64,000 nucleotides of DNA from BCD1 sp965230565 (GTDB lineage: Bacteria > Bacteroidota > Bacteroidia > Chitinophagales > Saprospiraceae): NCBI GenBank assembly GCA_965230565.1, contig CBDDLH010000016.1, positions 1,922,001 to 1,986,000 of the forward strand, written 5' to 3'. Below, in pieces: positions 25,470 through 32,878 of this stretch. A program made the translations under genes and the position numbers. Numbering within the stretch: position 1 is the first letter of the stretch; the number at the start of each line of letters is the position of its first letter. The notes below the pieces were generated by a model, which searched no databases, was not told the origin of the DNA, and saw only the letters and a list, made by a program, of their open reading frames with translations.

Positions 25470-27887
25470 ATGAGAGTTTTCTACACTTTTCTTTGCTGTT
25501 TAATAAGTTTTTCACCCATTATTTCCCAGGATCTGTATCCCACGATCAGCGTTAAAACAAAGGGCATGACTGCCCATGAAGGTTTTTTCAGGTATTACAC
25601 AAATGCTAAAGAAGATGCCATCTGGCTGGAAGTTGACAAACTCGATCAGGAATTTATTTATGTCAATTCCCTGACGGCAGCCGTAGGTTCCAATGATATA
25701 GGACTGGACCGTAATCAGCTGGGAAATACCAGGGTTGTGAAGTTCCAACGTTTCGGATCAAAGATCATGCTGGTTGAGCCCAATTATAATTACCGTGCTG
25801 TTTCGGACAACCCGAACGAGCAAAGAGCAGTTGAAGAAGCTTTTGCCCGGTCTGTTTTATGGGGATTCAAAATTGAAGCCGAAGAAGAGGGAAAACTATT
25901 AATTAATCTGTCTAGTTTTCTGATGCAGGATGCGCACGATGTAACAGGCAGACTCGCCTCCAGGAACCAGGGTAGTTTTTCTGTGGACAAAGACCGTTCT
26001 GCCATATATCTGGATAACACCAAAAATTTCCCAAAAAACAGTGAATTCGAAGCACTGCTGACCTTTAAAGGTAAAAAACCTGGCAGGTGGATCCGGTCTG
26101 TAACTCCTACAGCAGAATCAGTTACGGTAAGGCAACATCATTCATTTGTAGAGCTACCTGATGATAATTATAAGCCCAGGCGATATGATATCCGTTCCGG
26201 CTATTATCCTCTCACGTATAAGGATTATGCAACTCCTATCAGTCAACCTTTGGTAAAACGTTTCATTTTCAGGCATCGGCTTGAGAAGAAGAACCCGGAA
26301 GCAGCTTTAAGTGAACCCGTAGAGCCCATCATTTATTACCTGGATCGCGGGGCCCCTGAACCGATCCGTTCCGCATTGCTGGAAGGAGCTTCCTGGTGGA
26401 ATGAGGCTTTTGAAGCTGCCGGCTACAAAGATGCTTTCAGAGTAGAAATACTGCCAGAGGGAGCTGATCCAATGGATGTACGATACAATGTCATAAATTG
26501 GGTGCACCGGTCTACCAGAGGATGGTCATATGGCAGTTCTGTCTCTGACCCGAGGACGGGTGAGATTATCAAGGGGCATGTTTTGCTGGGATCCCTTAGA
26601 GTAAGACAGGACTTCCTGATTGCTCAGGGATTGATTGCTGCATATGAAAACGGAGAAACCCCAGATCCACGACTGGAGGAAATGGCACTGGCGCGATTAA
26701 GGCAACTATCCGCCCATGAAGTTGGTCATACCTTAGGTCTGACCCACAACTTTGCCGCCAGTGTCAACGCAAGAGCTTCTGTGATGGATTATCCTCATCC
26801 CTATATTACCCTCAACCGTGGCAAGGTCGATTTTTCAAAGGCCTATGATACCGGCATCGGTGAATGGGACAAAAGAATGATCGTTTATGGTTACTCCTCT
26901 TTTGCTCCCGGAAAGGATGAAAAACAAGAATTGAAAAAGATCATGGATGAAACTCTCAGTCAGAATATTCCTTTCATTACCGACCATGATGCAAGACCAC
27001 AGGGAGGAGCGCACCCGGCTGCCCACCTTTGGGACAATGGCAAGAGTGCCACCAGGGAACTGGAACGAATTACTGCTTTGAGAAATCACGGGATCAAAAA
27101 TTTCAGTGAGAAGAACATTCCTACCGGGACACCTTACGCTGAATTGGAAAAGGTATTCGCACCACTCTACCTCATGCATCGCTATCAGGTTGAAGCCGTT
27201 TCGAAAATTATTGGAGGGTATCACTATACCTATACAGTAAGAGGAGATAATCAAAAAGTATTGAGGATACCTGAAAGAGACGCACAGGTTGCCGCTGTAG
27301 AAGCTTTGACCACCACCCTTTCATCGGATTTTTTGAGAATTCCTGATCGGGTACTCAAGCTACTTCCCCCTCCTCCCCTGGGATATTCAAGAGACAGGGA
27401 GTCTTTTAAAACCTATGGAAGTCCTGCTTTTGATCCATTGGCTACTGCTGAAAGTTCTGCAGCCAATACGATACGATTTTTGATCAACCCGGAGCGATTG
27501 GCACGGCTGATCGTACAGGCGGACATGAATGCTGATAATTTGTCTGTTGATGAATTGCTGGAAATGGTATTTGAGGCTTGTTCAAAGACAGAAAATGCTT
27601 ATGAAAGAATGGTTGGTAAGGTTTATTTAAATCGGTTATTGGAGGTTGCTTCCCTGGATGGAATTTCTCCTGAACTCCTGGGAAGCCTTTATGCCCACAT
27701 AGCCGAAATTCTCCAATATGCGGAAAAAGGAAAAACATACTCCAATTCAACCGCTGAAGAAATAGCTCATTTTAATTACCTGGAGCATCAGATCAAGGCT
27801 TTCAATCAAAACCCGGAAACCTTCAAACCCGTTGATAGTCCAACAATGCCTGATGGTTCACCGATTGGTTGCGGCGGGTTTCATTGA
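25470..27887 (+). CDS. exported zinc metalloprotease (DUF5117/DUF4953 type)
   Basis: An 805-residue exported protein, signal peptide residues 1-19 (ends SPIISQ). The N-terminal half matches the DUF5117 style (GFFRYYTNAKEDAIWLEV, then VRQHHSFVELPDDNYKPRRYD). The zinc site is HEVGHTLGLTH, His416, Glu417, His420 and His426, followed by a Met-turn candidate ASVMDYPHP, so it is a metzincin-like protease. The last part is mainly helical and ends with DGSPIGCGGFH. No T9SS domain is seen. Substrate unknown. It is close behind the ComEA-like gene and has a strong terminator. Confidence 0.9.
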   Translation: MRVFYTFLCCLISFSPIISQDLYPTISVKTKGMTAHEGFFRYYTNAKEDAIWLEVDKLDQEFIYVNSLTAAVGSNDIGLDRNQLGNTRVVKFQRFGSKIMLVEPNYNYRAVSDNPNEQRAVEEAFARSVLWGFKIEAEEEGKLLINLSSFLMQDAHDVTGRLASRNQGSFSVDKDRSAIYLDNTKNFPKNSEFEALLTFKGKKPGRWIRSVTPTAESVTVRQHHSFVELPDDNYKPRRYDIRSGYYPLTYKDYATPISQPLVKRFIFRHRLEKKNPEAALSEPVEPIIYYLDRGAPEPIRSALLEGASWWNEAFEAAGYKDAFRVEILPEGADPMDVRYNVINWVHRSTRGWSYGSSVSDPRTGEIIKGHVLLGSLRVRQDFLIAQGLIAAYENGETPDPRLEEMALARLRQLSAHEVGHTLGLTHNFAASVNARASVMDYPHPYITLNRGKVDFSKAYDTGIGEWDKRMIVYGYSSFAPGKDEKQELKKIMDETLSQNIPFITDHDARPQGGAHPAAHLWDNGKSATRELERITALRNHGIKNFSEKNIPTGTPYAELEKVFAPLYLMHRYQVEAVSKIIGGYHYTYTVRGDNQKVLRIPERDAQVAAVEALTTTLSSDFLRIPDRVLKLLPPPPLGYSRDRESFKTYGSPAFDPLATAESSAANTIRFLINPERLARLIVQADMNADNLSVDELLEMVFEACSKTENAYERMVGKVYLNRLLEVASLDGISPELLGSLYAHIAEILQYAEKGKTYSNSTAEEIAHFNYLEHQIKAFNQNPETFKPVDSPTMPDGSPIGCGGFH

Positions 27888-27914
27888 AATGATTTGAACA
27901 AATAAGTCAAAAAG

Positions 27915-27950
27915 AAAAAGGGACCAATGATCACATTGGTCCCTTTTTTT
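27915..27950 (+). terminator. intrinsic terminator of metalloprotease gene
   Basis: A 13-bp perfect stem (27917-27929 with 27934-27946), 4-base loop ATCA, A-run before and T-run after. Confidence 0.95.
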
Positions 27951-27951
27951 T

Positions 27952-28007
27952 GTTGCTGGTTGCTGGTTGCTGGTTGCTGGTTGCTGGTTGCTGGTTGCTG
28001 GTTGCTG
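27952..28007. repeat. heptamer array, 8 x GTTGCTG
   Basis: Eight perfect copies of GTTGCTG begin directly after the T-run of the terminator. Related arrays of GTT[G/A/T]CTG are at 37594-37642 and 59224-59316. A short decayed stretch in the opposite orientation (CCAGTAA CCTGTAA) follows at about 28087. Confidence 0.97.
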
Positions 28008-28216
28008 GTAATATATTCTTTGAGTTAGATTCTGAGTATACCTCAATTCACCTTGTCCGGTAAAACAATTATAAACTCCTTTATAACCAGTAACCTGTAA
28101 CTAGTTTCATCTGTCTGCCAACTTAATTTACCGTCGAATTGGGTAGTTCCCTGTACACTAAAACATACAGGTATTGAACAGATCTAAAATTGAATTTTGT
28201 TATTTGGTCTGGAAAA
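28008..28216. other. gap without recognised gene
   Basis: About 210 bases between the heptamer array and the end of the anti-sigma gene. Apart from the inverted heptamer remnant near 28087 nothing is recognised. Confidence 0.5.
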
Positions 28217-28486
28217 CTATCGTTTTATCTTATGCTCGGACATGGCATGTGTTTTAGAGCGTATACTTTCCTTTATAGATTGGATAAGGACTGGTGAAGG
28301 CTTGCTTCTGTTAAGACGAGTTTTGATAAAATCACGGAAAGACTTTTCCTGGCTTAGTAGTTTAAAATATTCGGGATTACTTTTAATTTCTTTTAGCAAT
28401 TCGCGCTCAGCACTTTCGTTGAGCTCATTGTCGAGATACAAATTGACTTTCTCCACCAATGCTTGAAATTTTTTTTGATCTGTCAT
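28217..28486 (-). CDS. putative anti-sigma factor, minimal type
   Basis: An 89-residue, largely helical protein (VEKVNLYLDNELNESAERELLKEIKSNPEYFKLLSQEKSFRDFIKTRL). The helix ending in LDNEL and the following ERELLKEI repeat the pattern of the anti-sigma domains found beside ECF sigma genes. There is no Cys-rich zinc motif and no membrane helix. The position, directly downstream of the ECF sigma gene on the same strand, supports the role; otherwise the call is inference. Confidence 0.6.
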   Translation of the reverse strand: MTDQKKFQALVEKVNLYLDNELNESAERELLKEIKSNPEYFKLLSQEKSFRDFIKTRLNRSKPSPVLIQSIKESIRSKTHAMSEHKIKR

Positions 28487-28497
28487 GTCGTAAAATT

Positions 28498-28626
28498 TTA
28501 ACTACCCGGTGTAAAATGGCCTGTCAAATCGACAAAACAGCAGGTTCCGCCGCCATCAATATGCGTATGGGAGGGGGAATCCATCCATAAATTTTGTACT
28601 GTTGAATTGATTTGAAGTTCCATCAT
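28498..28626 (-). CDS. possible 42-residue peptide between sigma and anti-sigma genes
   Basis: An open frame starting with two ATG codons at 28626 and ending with TAA at 28498, 11 bases before the anti-sigma ATG. The peptide contains DSPSHTHIDGGGTCCFVDLTG, with a Gly-Gly-Gly-Thr-Cys-Cys core, and no membrane helix. A frame of this length can arise by chance, no ribosome-binding signal is evident, and a hairpin precedes it. Reported as a candidate only. Confidence 0.25.
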   Translation of the reverse strand: MMELQINSTVQNLWMDSPSHTHIDGGGTCCFVDLTGHFTPGS

Positions 28627-28637
28627 TTTAGATAAAA

Positions 28638-28680
28638 ACAGCCCGTTTAAACTCCCGTAATGGAAGCCTAAACCGGCTGT
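28638..28680 (-). terminator. hairpin after sigma gene (terminator or attenuator)
   Basis: A 12-bp stem with one mismatch (28669-28680 with 28638-28649) and a 19-base loop, followed on the minus strand by TTTTATC. It lies 37 bases beyond the sigma-factor stop and ahead of the anti-sigma gene, so it could reduce anti-sigma expression relative to sigma. Confidence 0.5.
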
Positions 28681-28717
28681 AATTCGTTATATGTTACCAG
28701 GTAACATGGTTAAAAAA

Positions 28718-29305
28718 TTATTTTCTTTTATCTTGAATACCGACTGATTTACCATAATCCGTCAGTATTTCTTTCAATGTGTTACGAGCACGGAAAAGCC
28801 TTGAACGTACCGTACCGATAGGAATATCCAATAACGCGGCAATTTCCTCGTATTTGAAATCCATGATATCAGACAGCAGAAGCACTGTCCGTGCTTCGTC
28901 AGTAAGCTGTTCGATTGCTCTGGACACTTCGTCACCCAACATCAAACCGAAAACGTCCTCATCAATGGTCACGACATTTGAATATTCGTTTCCTTCATCA
29001 CTGTTGAGGTTTTTGATCTTTTCAAAGTCTACCTCATTAGGACGCTTTTTCTTTTTCCGGTAAGTGTTGATGTAAGTATTGTACATGATCTTGAACAACC
29101 AGGCCTTAGCATTAGTTCCCTCCTGATAACTATCAATAGAACTGAAAGCCTTGAGCATAGTATCCTGTACAAGGTCATTGGCATCCTCCTCATTCCTTGT
29201 GAATGAGTGCAACGCATAATTTAACAGCGCATCAACGTGAGGCATCATTTCCTCTTCGAAAATTTTTTCTTTGCGCATACGATAGTTTCGTGTAGTCAGG
29301 GTCAT
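28718..29305 (-). CDS. ECF-family RNA polymerase sigma factor
   Basis: A 195-residue sigma-70 family protein of ECF type. Region 2 is visible as DANDLVQDTMLKAFSSIDSYQEGTNAKAWLFKIMYNTYIN (-10 recognition), and region 4 as EEIAALLDIPIGTVRSRLFRARNTLKEIL with LLLSDIMDFKYEEIA (-35 recognition helix-turn-helix). A linker with acidic and Asn residues separates them. ATG at 29305 is the longest start; 29278 (MRKEKIFEEE) is a good alternative. The target genes are unknown. The probable anti-sigma factor is the next gene downstream. Confidence 0.93.
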   Translation of the reverse strand: MTLTTRNYRMRKEKIFEEEMMPHVDALLNYALHSFTRNEEDANDLVQDTMLKAFSSIDSYQEGTNAKAWLFKIMYNTYINTYRKKKKRPNEVDFEKIKNLNSDEGNEYSNVVTIDEDVFGLMLGDEVSRAIEQLTDEARTVLLLSDIMDFKYEEIAALLDIPIGTVRSRLFRARNTLKEILTDYGKSVGIQDKRK

Positions 29306-29532
29306 AAAGGTATCATTTTTTGGTTAGGAATAATACTTCTGAGCCGCGTAACACCAAGAACTCTAATAATTCCTAAAAAGTTCCGGTTCCGGATTTTTTT
29401 TATTTTTTTTACAAAGAATGTTAAGTAATAAATTGCAACACAATACACCGATAAATAACTCAATTATTTGATAATCAATCGATTAGTTTAAGTTAATCCC
29501 TTAAAATTTATCCGAAAAAAATCAAGAAAAAA

Positions 29533-30201
29533 ATGAACCAATACATTCTGGAACTTGAAAACCTCTTCGCTCAGCATGCCAATCCAAAAATCGCAGAGGA
29601 ACAATCGGCCTACCTGAAAAATCTTTTTCCTTTCTTTGGGTTAAAAACACCGGTAAGGCGAGAGGCTCAAAAACCGCTGTTAGCCAAGGCTAATCTCCCT
29701 TCTAAAGAGGAAGCTTTTACCATCGCCAAAACCCTTTGGTCCAAACCTGAACGGGAGTACCACTACTTTGCCCAGGAACTTTTACAGAAATACAAACGTC
29801 AATTTGACATCGGAGATCTCGAACTCTTCGAACACATGGTCATCCATAATTCCTGGTGGGATTCAGTGGATATTATTGCTGTAAAACTTATTGGAGAATA
29901 CTTTAAAAAGTTCCCCGAGGAAATACAGCCCAACATCAATAAATGGCTCAATTCAGGAAATATGTGGCTCCAGAGGTGTGCTATCCTGTTCCAGTTACAC
30001 TACAAAAAAGCCATTGATACTGAAGTGCTTGCCCATGTTATCAACTCCCTCTTAGGATCCAAAGAGTTCTTCATCAATAAAGCTATCGGATGGATACTGC
30101 GGGAATATGGAAAGGTCAACCCGGAATGGGTGCTGGATTTTGTGGAAAGAACGGAGTTACATCCGTTGAGTAAACGGGAGGCTGTTCGGCGATTGGTGTG
30201 A
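29533..30201 (+). CDS. DNA alkylation repair enzyme (AlkD-like glycosylase)
   Basis: A 222-residue protein made of HEAT-like helical repeats, the AlkD fold, which removes bulky or positively charged alkylated purines such as 3-methyladenine and 7-methylguanine from DNA. The key catalytic surface is present: Trp109 and Asp113 in the NSWWDSVD segment sit at the same numbers as in the Bacillus cereus enzyme. The C-terminal KREAVRRL helix ends the fold. Normal length, cytosolic, single-gene unit. Confidence 0.92.
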   Translation: MNQYILELENLFAQHANPKIAEEQSAYLKNLFPFFGLKTPVRREAQKPLLAKANLPSKEEAFTIAKTLWSKPEREYHYFAQELLQKYKRQFDIGDLELFEHMVIHNSWWDSVDIIAVKLIGEYFKKFPEEIQPNINKWLNSGNMWLQRCAILFQLHYKKAIDTEVLAHVINSLLGSKEFFINKAIGWILREYGKVNPEWVLDFVERTELHPLSKREAVRRLV

Positions 30202-30474
30202 TTGAATACTGTAGCGGTAGAGGTACTTTATGCTAAAACTTCTACATTTTACATTCTGGATTTTGCGGTTCTGCGGTTCCGAAACGCTTGCCGGGAATGC
30301 AATCAGATTGAAGTTAGGAAGGAATTATTTAAGAATGACGAAACAACGTGTCAGAACCGCAAAACCTGCCTTACTGCGACAGCAGGCAAGGTATCGAATA
30401 TCCAATTTCCAACCTGCCTGCTGACGCAGGTGTAGAAGTATTTCTTATTGATGCTTATTTTGCAAAAAGCAAAA
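30202..30474. other. gap with short inverted repeats
   Basis: About 270 bases after the AlkD gene without a supported coding region. Near 30365-30432 there are CCTTACTGC/GCAGGCAAGG and CCTGCCTGCtgacGCAGGTG inverted-repeat phrases, which look like decayed copies of one palindromic element. Confidence 0.45.
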
Positions 30475-31377
30475 TTACTTCGTAGCACTCTTCAGAAAAT
30501 CCTCAATATTTCCCGGTGTGGATACAATTTTCATAAAAGTTCCCATACTTAGATCCGGGAATGAAATGGCGATTCGATAGCGGCCGTGAAGCATGTAAAC
30601 CTTATTATCAACAATAAGCATTTCATAAGGCAAAAAGGCGGTATGCTTTGGTTTTCCAATGTCAATAGTCGGCATGAACGCACTTTCCCCTTTCTCGCCC
30701 CGGAAACCAACTCCATACAGTTTTAACTTTTTATCCGCCAACTCAACAGAATAGACCTTCACGAGATTCTTGACACCTTTTTTGAAATTACCATCAATCT
30801 TCGACTTAGCAGCACTATAGCTACTAAAAGAATTCAACTCAACATTGTCACCAAAATAAGGCATCCCCATCATGTAGTGATACTTTTGCAAAGCTGAAGC
30901 CGTCATGCCCTTTTTCGATCCGAACATGGTTCCGTTTTCAGATCCAAGACCTTTTAAAGATGATTTCAATCGCTTTGAAAAAGTGGAATAAAGAGAAGCA
31001 ACCTTGCTGTAATTTTTTTGAAAATAGGCATTACCCCAGTATTCCGGAGTAGTATAGGAAACGATAATGTTACTGCCTTCCTTAGTAACTGCAACTCTCA
31101 TAGTCAAAGCAAATCCAGTAGTACCTCCCACTTTCTTCACAGCACTTTTAAGTTCAGAACAGGTGACCACCATCAGCCAACGATTGGCATCACTAGCCGG
31201 TTTATACTCCCCGACAACGGTAAAATCATTGTCCTGAAGTGCTTTTTTTACCTTAGATTTAATACTTGAAACGGTGCCTGTGGTTTTTGCACCTATGGTG
31301 TAAGGTTTGTACGTTTGAGCTACCATCACAGATATACTCAACATCATTAGCAAGACTAATGTGATTGACTTTTTCAT
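30475..31377 (-). CDS. exported DUF302-like protein
   Basis: A 300-residue protein with a signal peptide (MKKSITLVLLMMLSISVMVAQ). ATG at 31377 is chosen for that reason; an upstream in-frame start adds an unlikely His-rich tail. Residues about 30-115 (SSIKSKVKKALQDNDFTVVGEY ... LMVVTCSELKSAVKKVG ... TPEYWGNAYF) resemble the DUF302 fold. The second half, with HTAFLPYEMLIVDNKVYMLHGRYRIAISFPDLSMGTFM, is not assigned. Lies 144 bases downstream of the ArsR gene on the same strand, so it may be under its control. Confidence 0.7.
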   Translation of the reverse strand: MKKSITLVLLMMLSISVMVAQTYKPYTIGAKTTGTVSSIKSKVKKALQDNDFTVVGEYKPASDANRWLMVVTCSELKSAVKKVGGTTGFALTMRVAVTKEGSNIIVSYTTPEYWGNAYFQKNYSKVASLYSTFSKRLKSSLKGLGSENGTMFGSKKGMTASALQKYHYMMGMPYFGDNVELNSFSSYSAAKSKIDGNFKKGVKNLVKVYSVELADKKLKLYGVGFRGEKGESAFMPTIDIGKPKHTAFLPYEMLIVDNKVYMLHGRYRIAISFPDLSMGTFMKIVSTPGNIEDFLKSATK

Positions 31378-31521
31378 ACAAGTAATTTTATGTTTAATAT
31401 GTTTGATTAATCCACCGAAAACAGCAAGAGGGGACAAAAAAAATTTACTCTGATCAGTACCAGATCCATGGAAGTGGGTGTGCAATAAAAATGAGCCAAT
31501 TAAATGATATAACCGTAAGCA

Positions 31522-31824
31522 TCAAATATTACAATGCCGCATACAGTTAAATATCGTAGCAATTTCCTCCAATGCAACATGGTAGAAAATTTGTTTGCCC
31601 TGTCGGTTAGAAGCTACTACTCCTCGTTCTTTCATTTTAGTAAGATGGTGAGATAAAAGGGACTGCTCAAGATTCAACGTATCTTTTATGGTGCCAACAG
31701 ACATCTCTCCTTTGGCCAGAAGCAACTCCAAAACTTCAAGTCTTACAGGGTGGGAAATAACTTTTAAGACTCTGGCAATTTTAGCCATTTTTTCCGCATC
31801 GATCTTATTTCCTACATCACTCAT
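31522..31824 (-). CDS. ArsR-family transcriptional repressor
   Basis: A 100-residue winged-helix protein. The pattern ISHPVRLEVLELLLAKGEMSVGTIKDTLNLEQSLLSHHLTKMKERGVVASNRQGKQIFYHV is a complete ArsR/SmtB DNA-binding domain with the recognition helix QSLLSHHLTKM. The C-terminus NCMRHCNI holds two Cys separated by three residues, a possible metal or thiol sensor; the usual ELCVCDL metal site is changed to EMSVGTI. An inverted repeat 34 bases upstream of the ATG suggests autoregulation. Confidence 0.9.
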   Translation of the reverse strand: MSDVGNKIDAEKMAKIARVLKVISHPVRLEVLELLLAKGEMSVGTIKDTLNLEQSLLSHHLTKMKERGVVASNRQGKQIFYHVALEEIATIFNCMRHCNI

Positions 31825-31857
31825 AACTCCAATTCATTATGTACAACACTTGAAGAT

Positions 31858-31873
31858 ATGAACAAATGTTCAT
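31858..31873. promoter_or_regulatory. ArsR operator candidate
   Basis: ATGAACA-AA-TGTTCAT is a perfect 7-bp inverted repeat with a 2-base centre, in the size range of ArsR/SmtB operators, placed 34 bases before the repressor's start codon. Confidence 0.65.
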
Positions 31874-31992
31874 CCTTAAAAGGAATTAAGCGCGTTTTTG
31901 TTGAAAAACTATCTTTATAGTAAGATTTTTATACTTATTAGACCATTAAGCATTTCTTTTACCGAAAAATATTTGATGTATAAAAAATGAAT

Positions 31993-32565
31993 TCACAAAC
32001 GCCCTCTTCCTAGAATTCTCAAGGCTAATTGTTTGTTACACAACCCCCTGCTTTTGTGACCAAAATATTCTCTGGCAGAAGAAAACTCCCAATACTCAGG
32101 TTGAGTTGTCAGTCCTGCTTCGACAGGATTTTGGTGAACATAATCAAAAACAGCATTCGCGTAATCACCTGTATAGAATCGAGGATCACCTACGGTAATA
32201 AAACCTGGCTCCTCTTCCCATCCATCTTTGGCTTTAGTTTCATTTCTAAAAAGAGATCCGCTCCAACCTTTTTCTTTATTAATGGCCCGTGTATATGAAC
32301 GCAACATTATCCCTATAGAATCATTCAGCAGCCTCTTACGCGGCTCCCCTTCGGTTTCGTAAATATTAATTTCCAGTCGCTGGACAAACAATTGAAAATG
32401 AAAATGATTTGGCATCAGGCAATAGGATATCAAATCTCCATAAGGCAAAAGATAAATAGCTGCTTTTCGCAAGAAAAAATAATAATTCCTTTTGTGAAAA
32501 AAGATTTGTCGTTTATTATTTCCTTGATTGTAAATGTGAAAAATCTGATTTTCAGTAAAATTCAT
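31993..32565 (-). CDS. REP-associated tyrosine transposase (RAYT, Y1 family)
   Basis: A 190-residue single-strand transposase of the IS200/RAYT type. The HUH metal motif is MPNHFHF with His54 and His56, and the conserved DYVHQNPVEAGL segment is near residues 142-153. The catalytic Tyr may be Tyr91 in SYTRAIN, but this is not certain. RAYTs are usually single-copy genes that act on palindromic repeats elsewhere in the genome. A perfect 18-bp hairpin lies 68 bases from its start codon. No flanking IS ends are evident, so it is not a classic mobile IS. Confidence 0.88.
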   Translation of the reverse strand: MNFTENQIFHIYNQGNNKRQIFFHKRNYYFFLRKAAIYLLPYGDLISYCLMPNHFHFQLFVQRLEINIYETEGEPRKRLLNDSIGIMLRSYTRAINKEKGWSGSLFRNETKAKDGWEEEPGFITVGDPRFYTGDYANAVFDYVHQNPVEAGLTTQPEYWEFSSAREYFGHKSRGLCNKQLALRILGRGRL

Positions 32566-32632
32566 AATTTCATTTGTTTTTTGAGTGAATAAATGGGAGC
32601 CAGGTTTTTATGTTGGGTCCGGTGTGGGTCCA

Positions 32633-32673
32633 GTCCAGTGACGGCCTGACTTAGAGTCAGGCCGTCACTGGAC
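32633..32673. repeat. perfect 18-bp hairpin beside RAYT gene
   Basis: GTCCAGTGACGGCCTGAC (32633-32650) is followed by a 5-base loop TTAGA and its exact reverse complement (32656-32673). T-run CTGCCCCTTTTTTT follows on the plus strand. It is either a RAYT substrate (REP element) or a terminator for transcription from the left. Confidence 0.85.
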
Positions 32674-32878
32674 CTGCCCCTTTTTTTGATGCATAGAATG
32701 GTCATGCCAAGAAGTTTCTTCTTTAGCAAAATCTTTCTATTCCCAGGTCGAAAGTATCCTTTCTCCGGATATTAAATAAGCTTACCTATAATATAAAAGC
32801 CACGAGATTGGCAAGTGTGACTCTTTTAGGGGTACTTTTTTTCAAAAAATATCTAAAAAGATGTTTTTGGTACAAAAA
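32674..32878. other. gap without recognised gene
   Basis: About 205 bases between the RAYT-side hairpin and the end of the CcsBA gene. A T-run follows the hairpin; nothing else is recognised. Confidence 0.4.

Noticed and set aside
27952..28007. CRISPR-like array
   Set aside because: The 7-bp units are contiguous with no spacers, and no cas genes are near.
30202..30435. Two overlapping plus-strand frames of 64 and 77 codons after the AlkD gene
   Set aside because: No recognisable protein features; the region contains inverted-repeat debris.
31993..32565. Complete IS200-type insertion sequence
   Set aside because: Only the transposase gene is clear; no left and right ends or tnpB, and the protein fits the single-copy RAYT class better.
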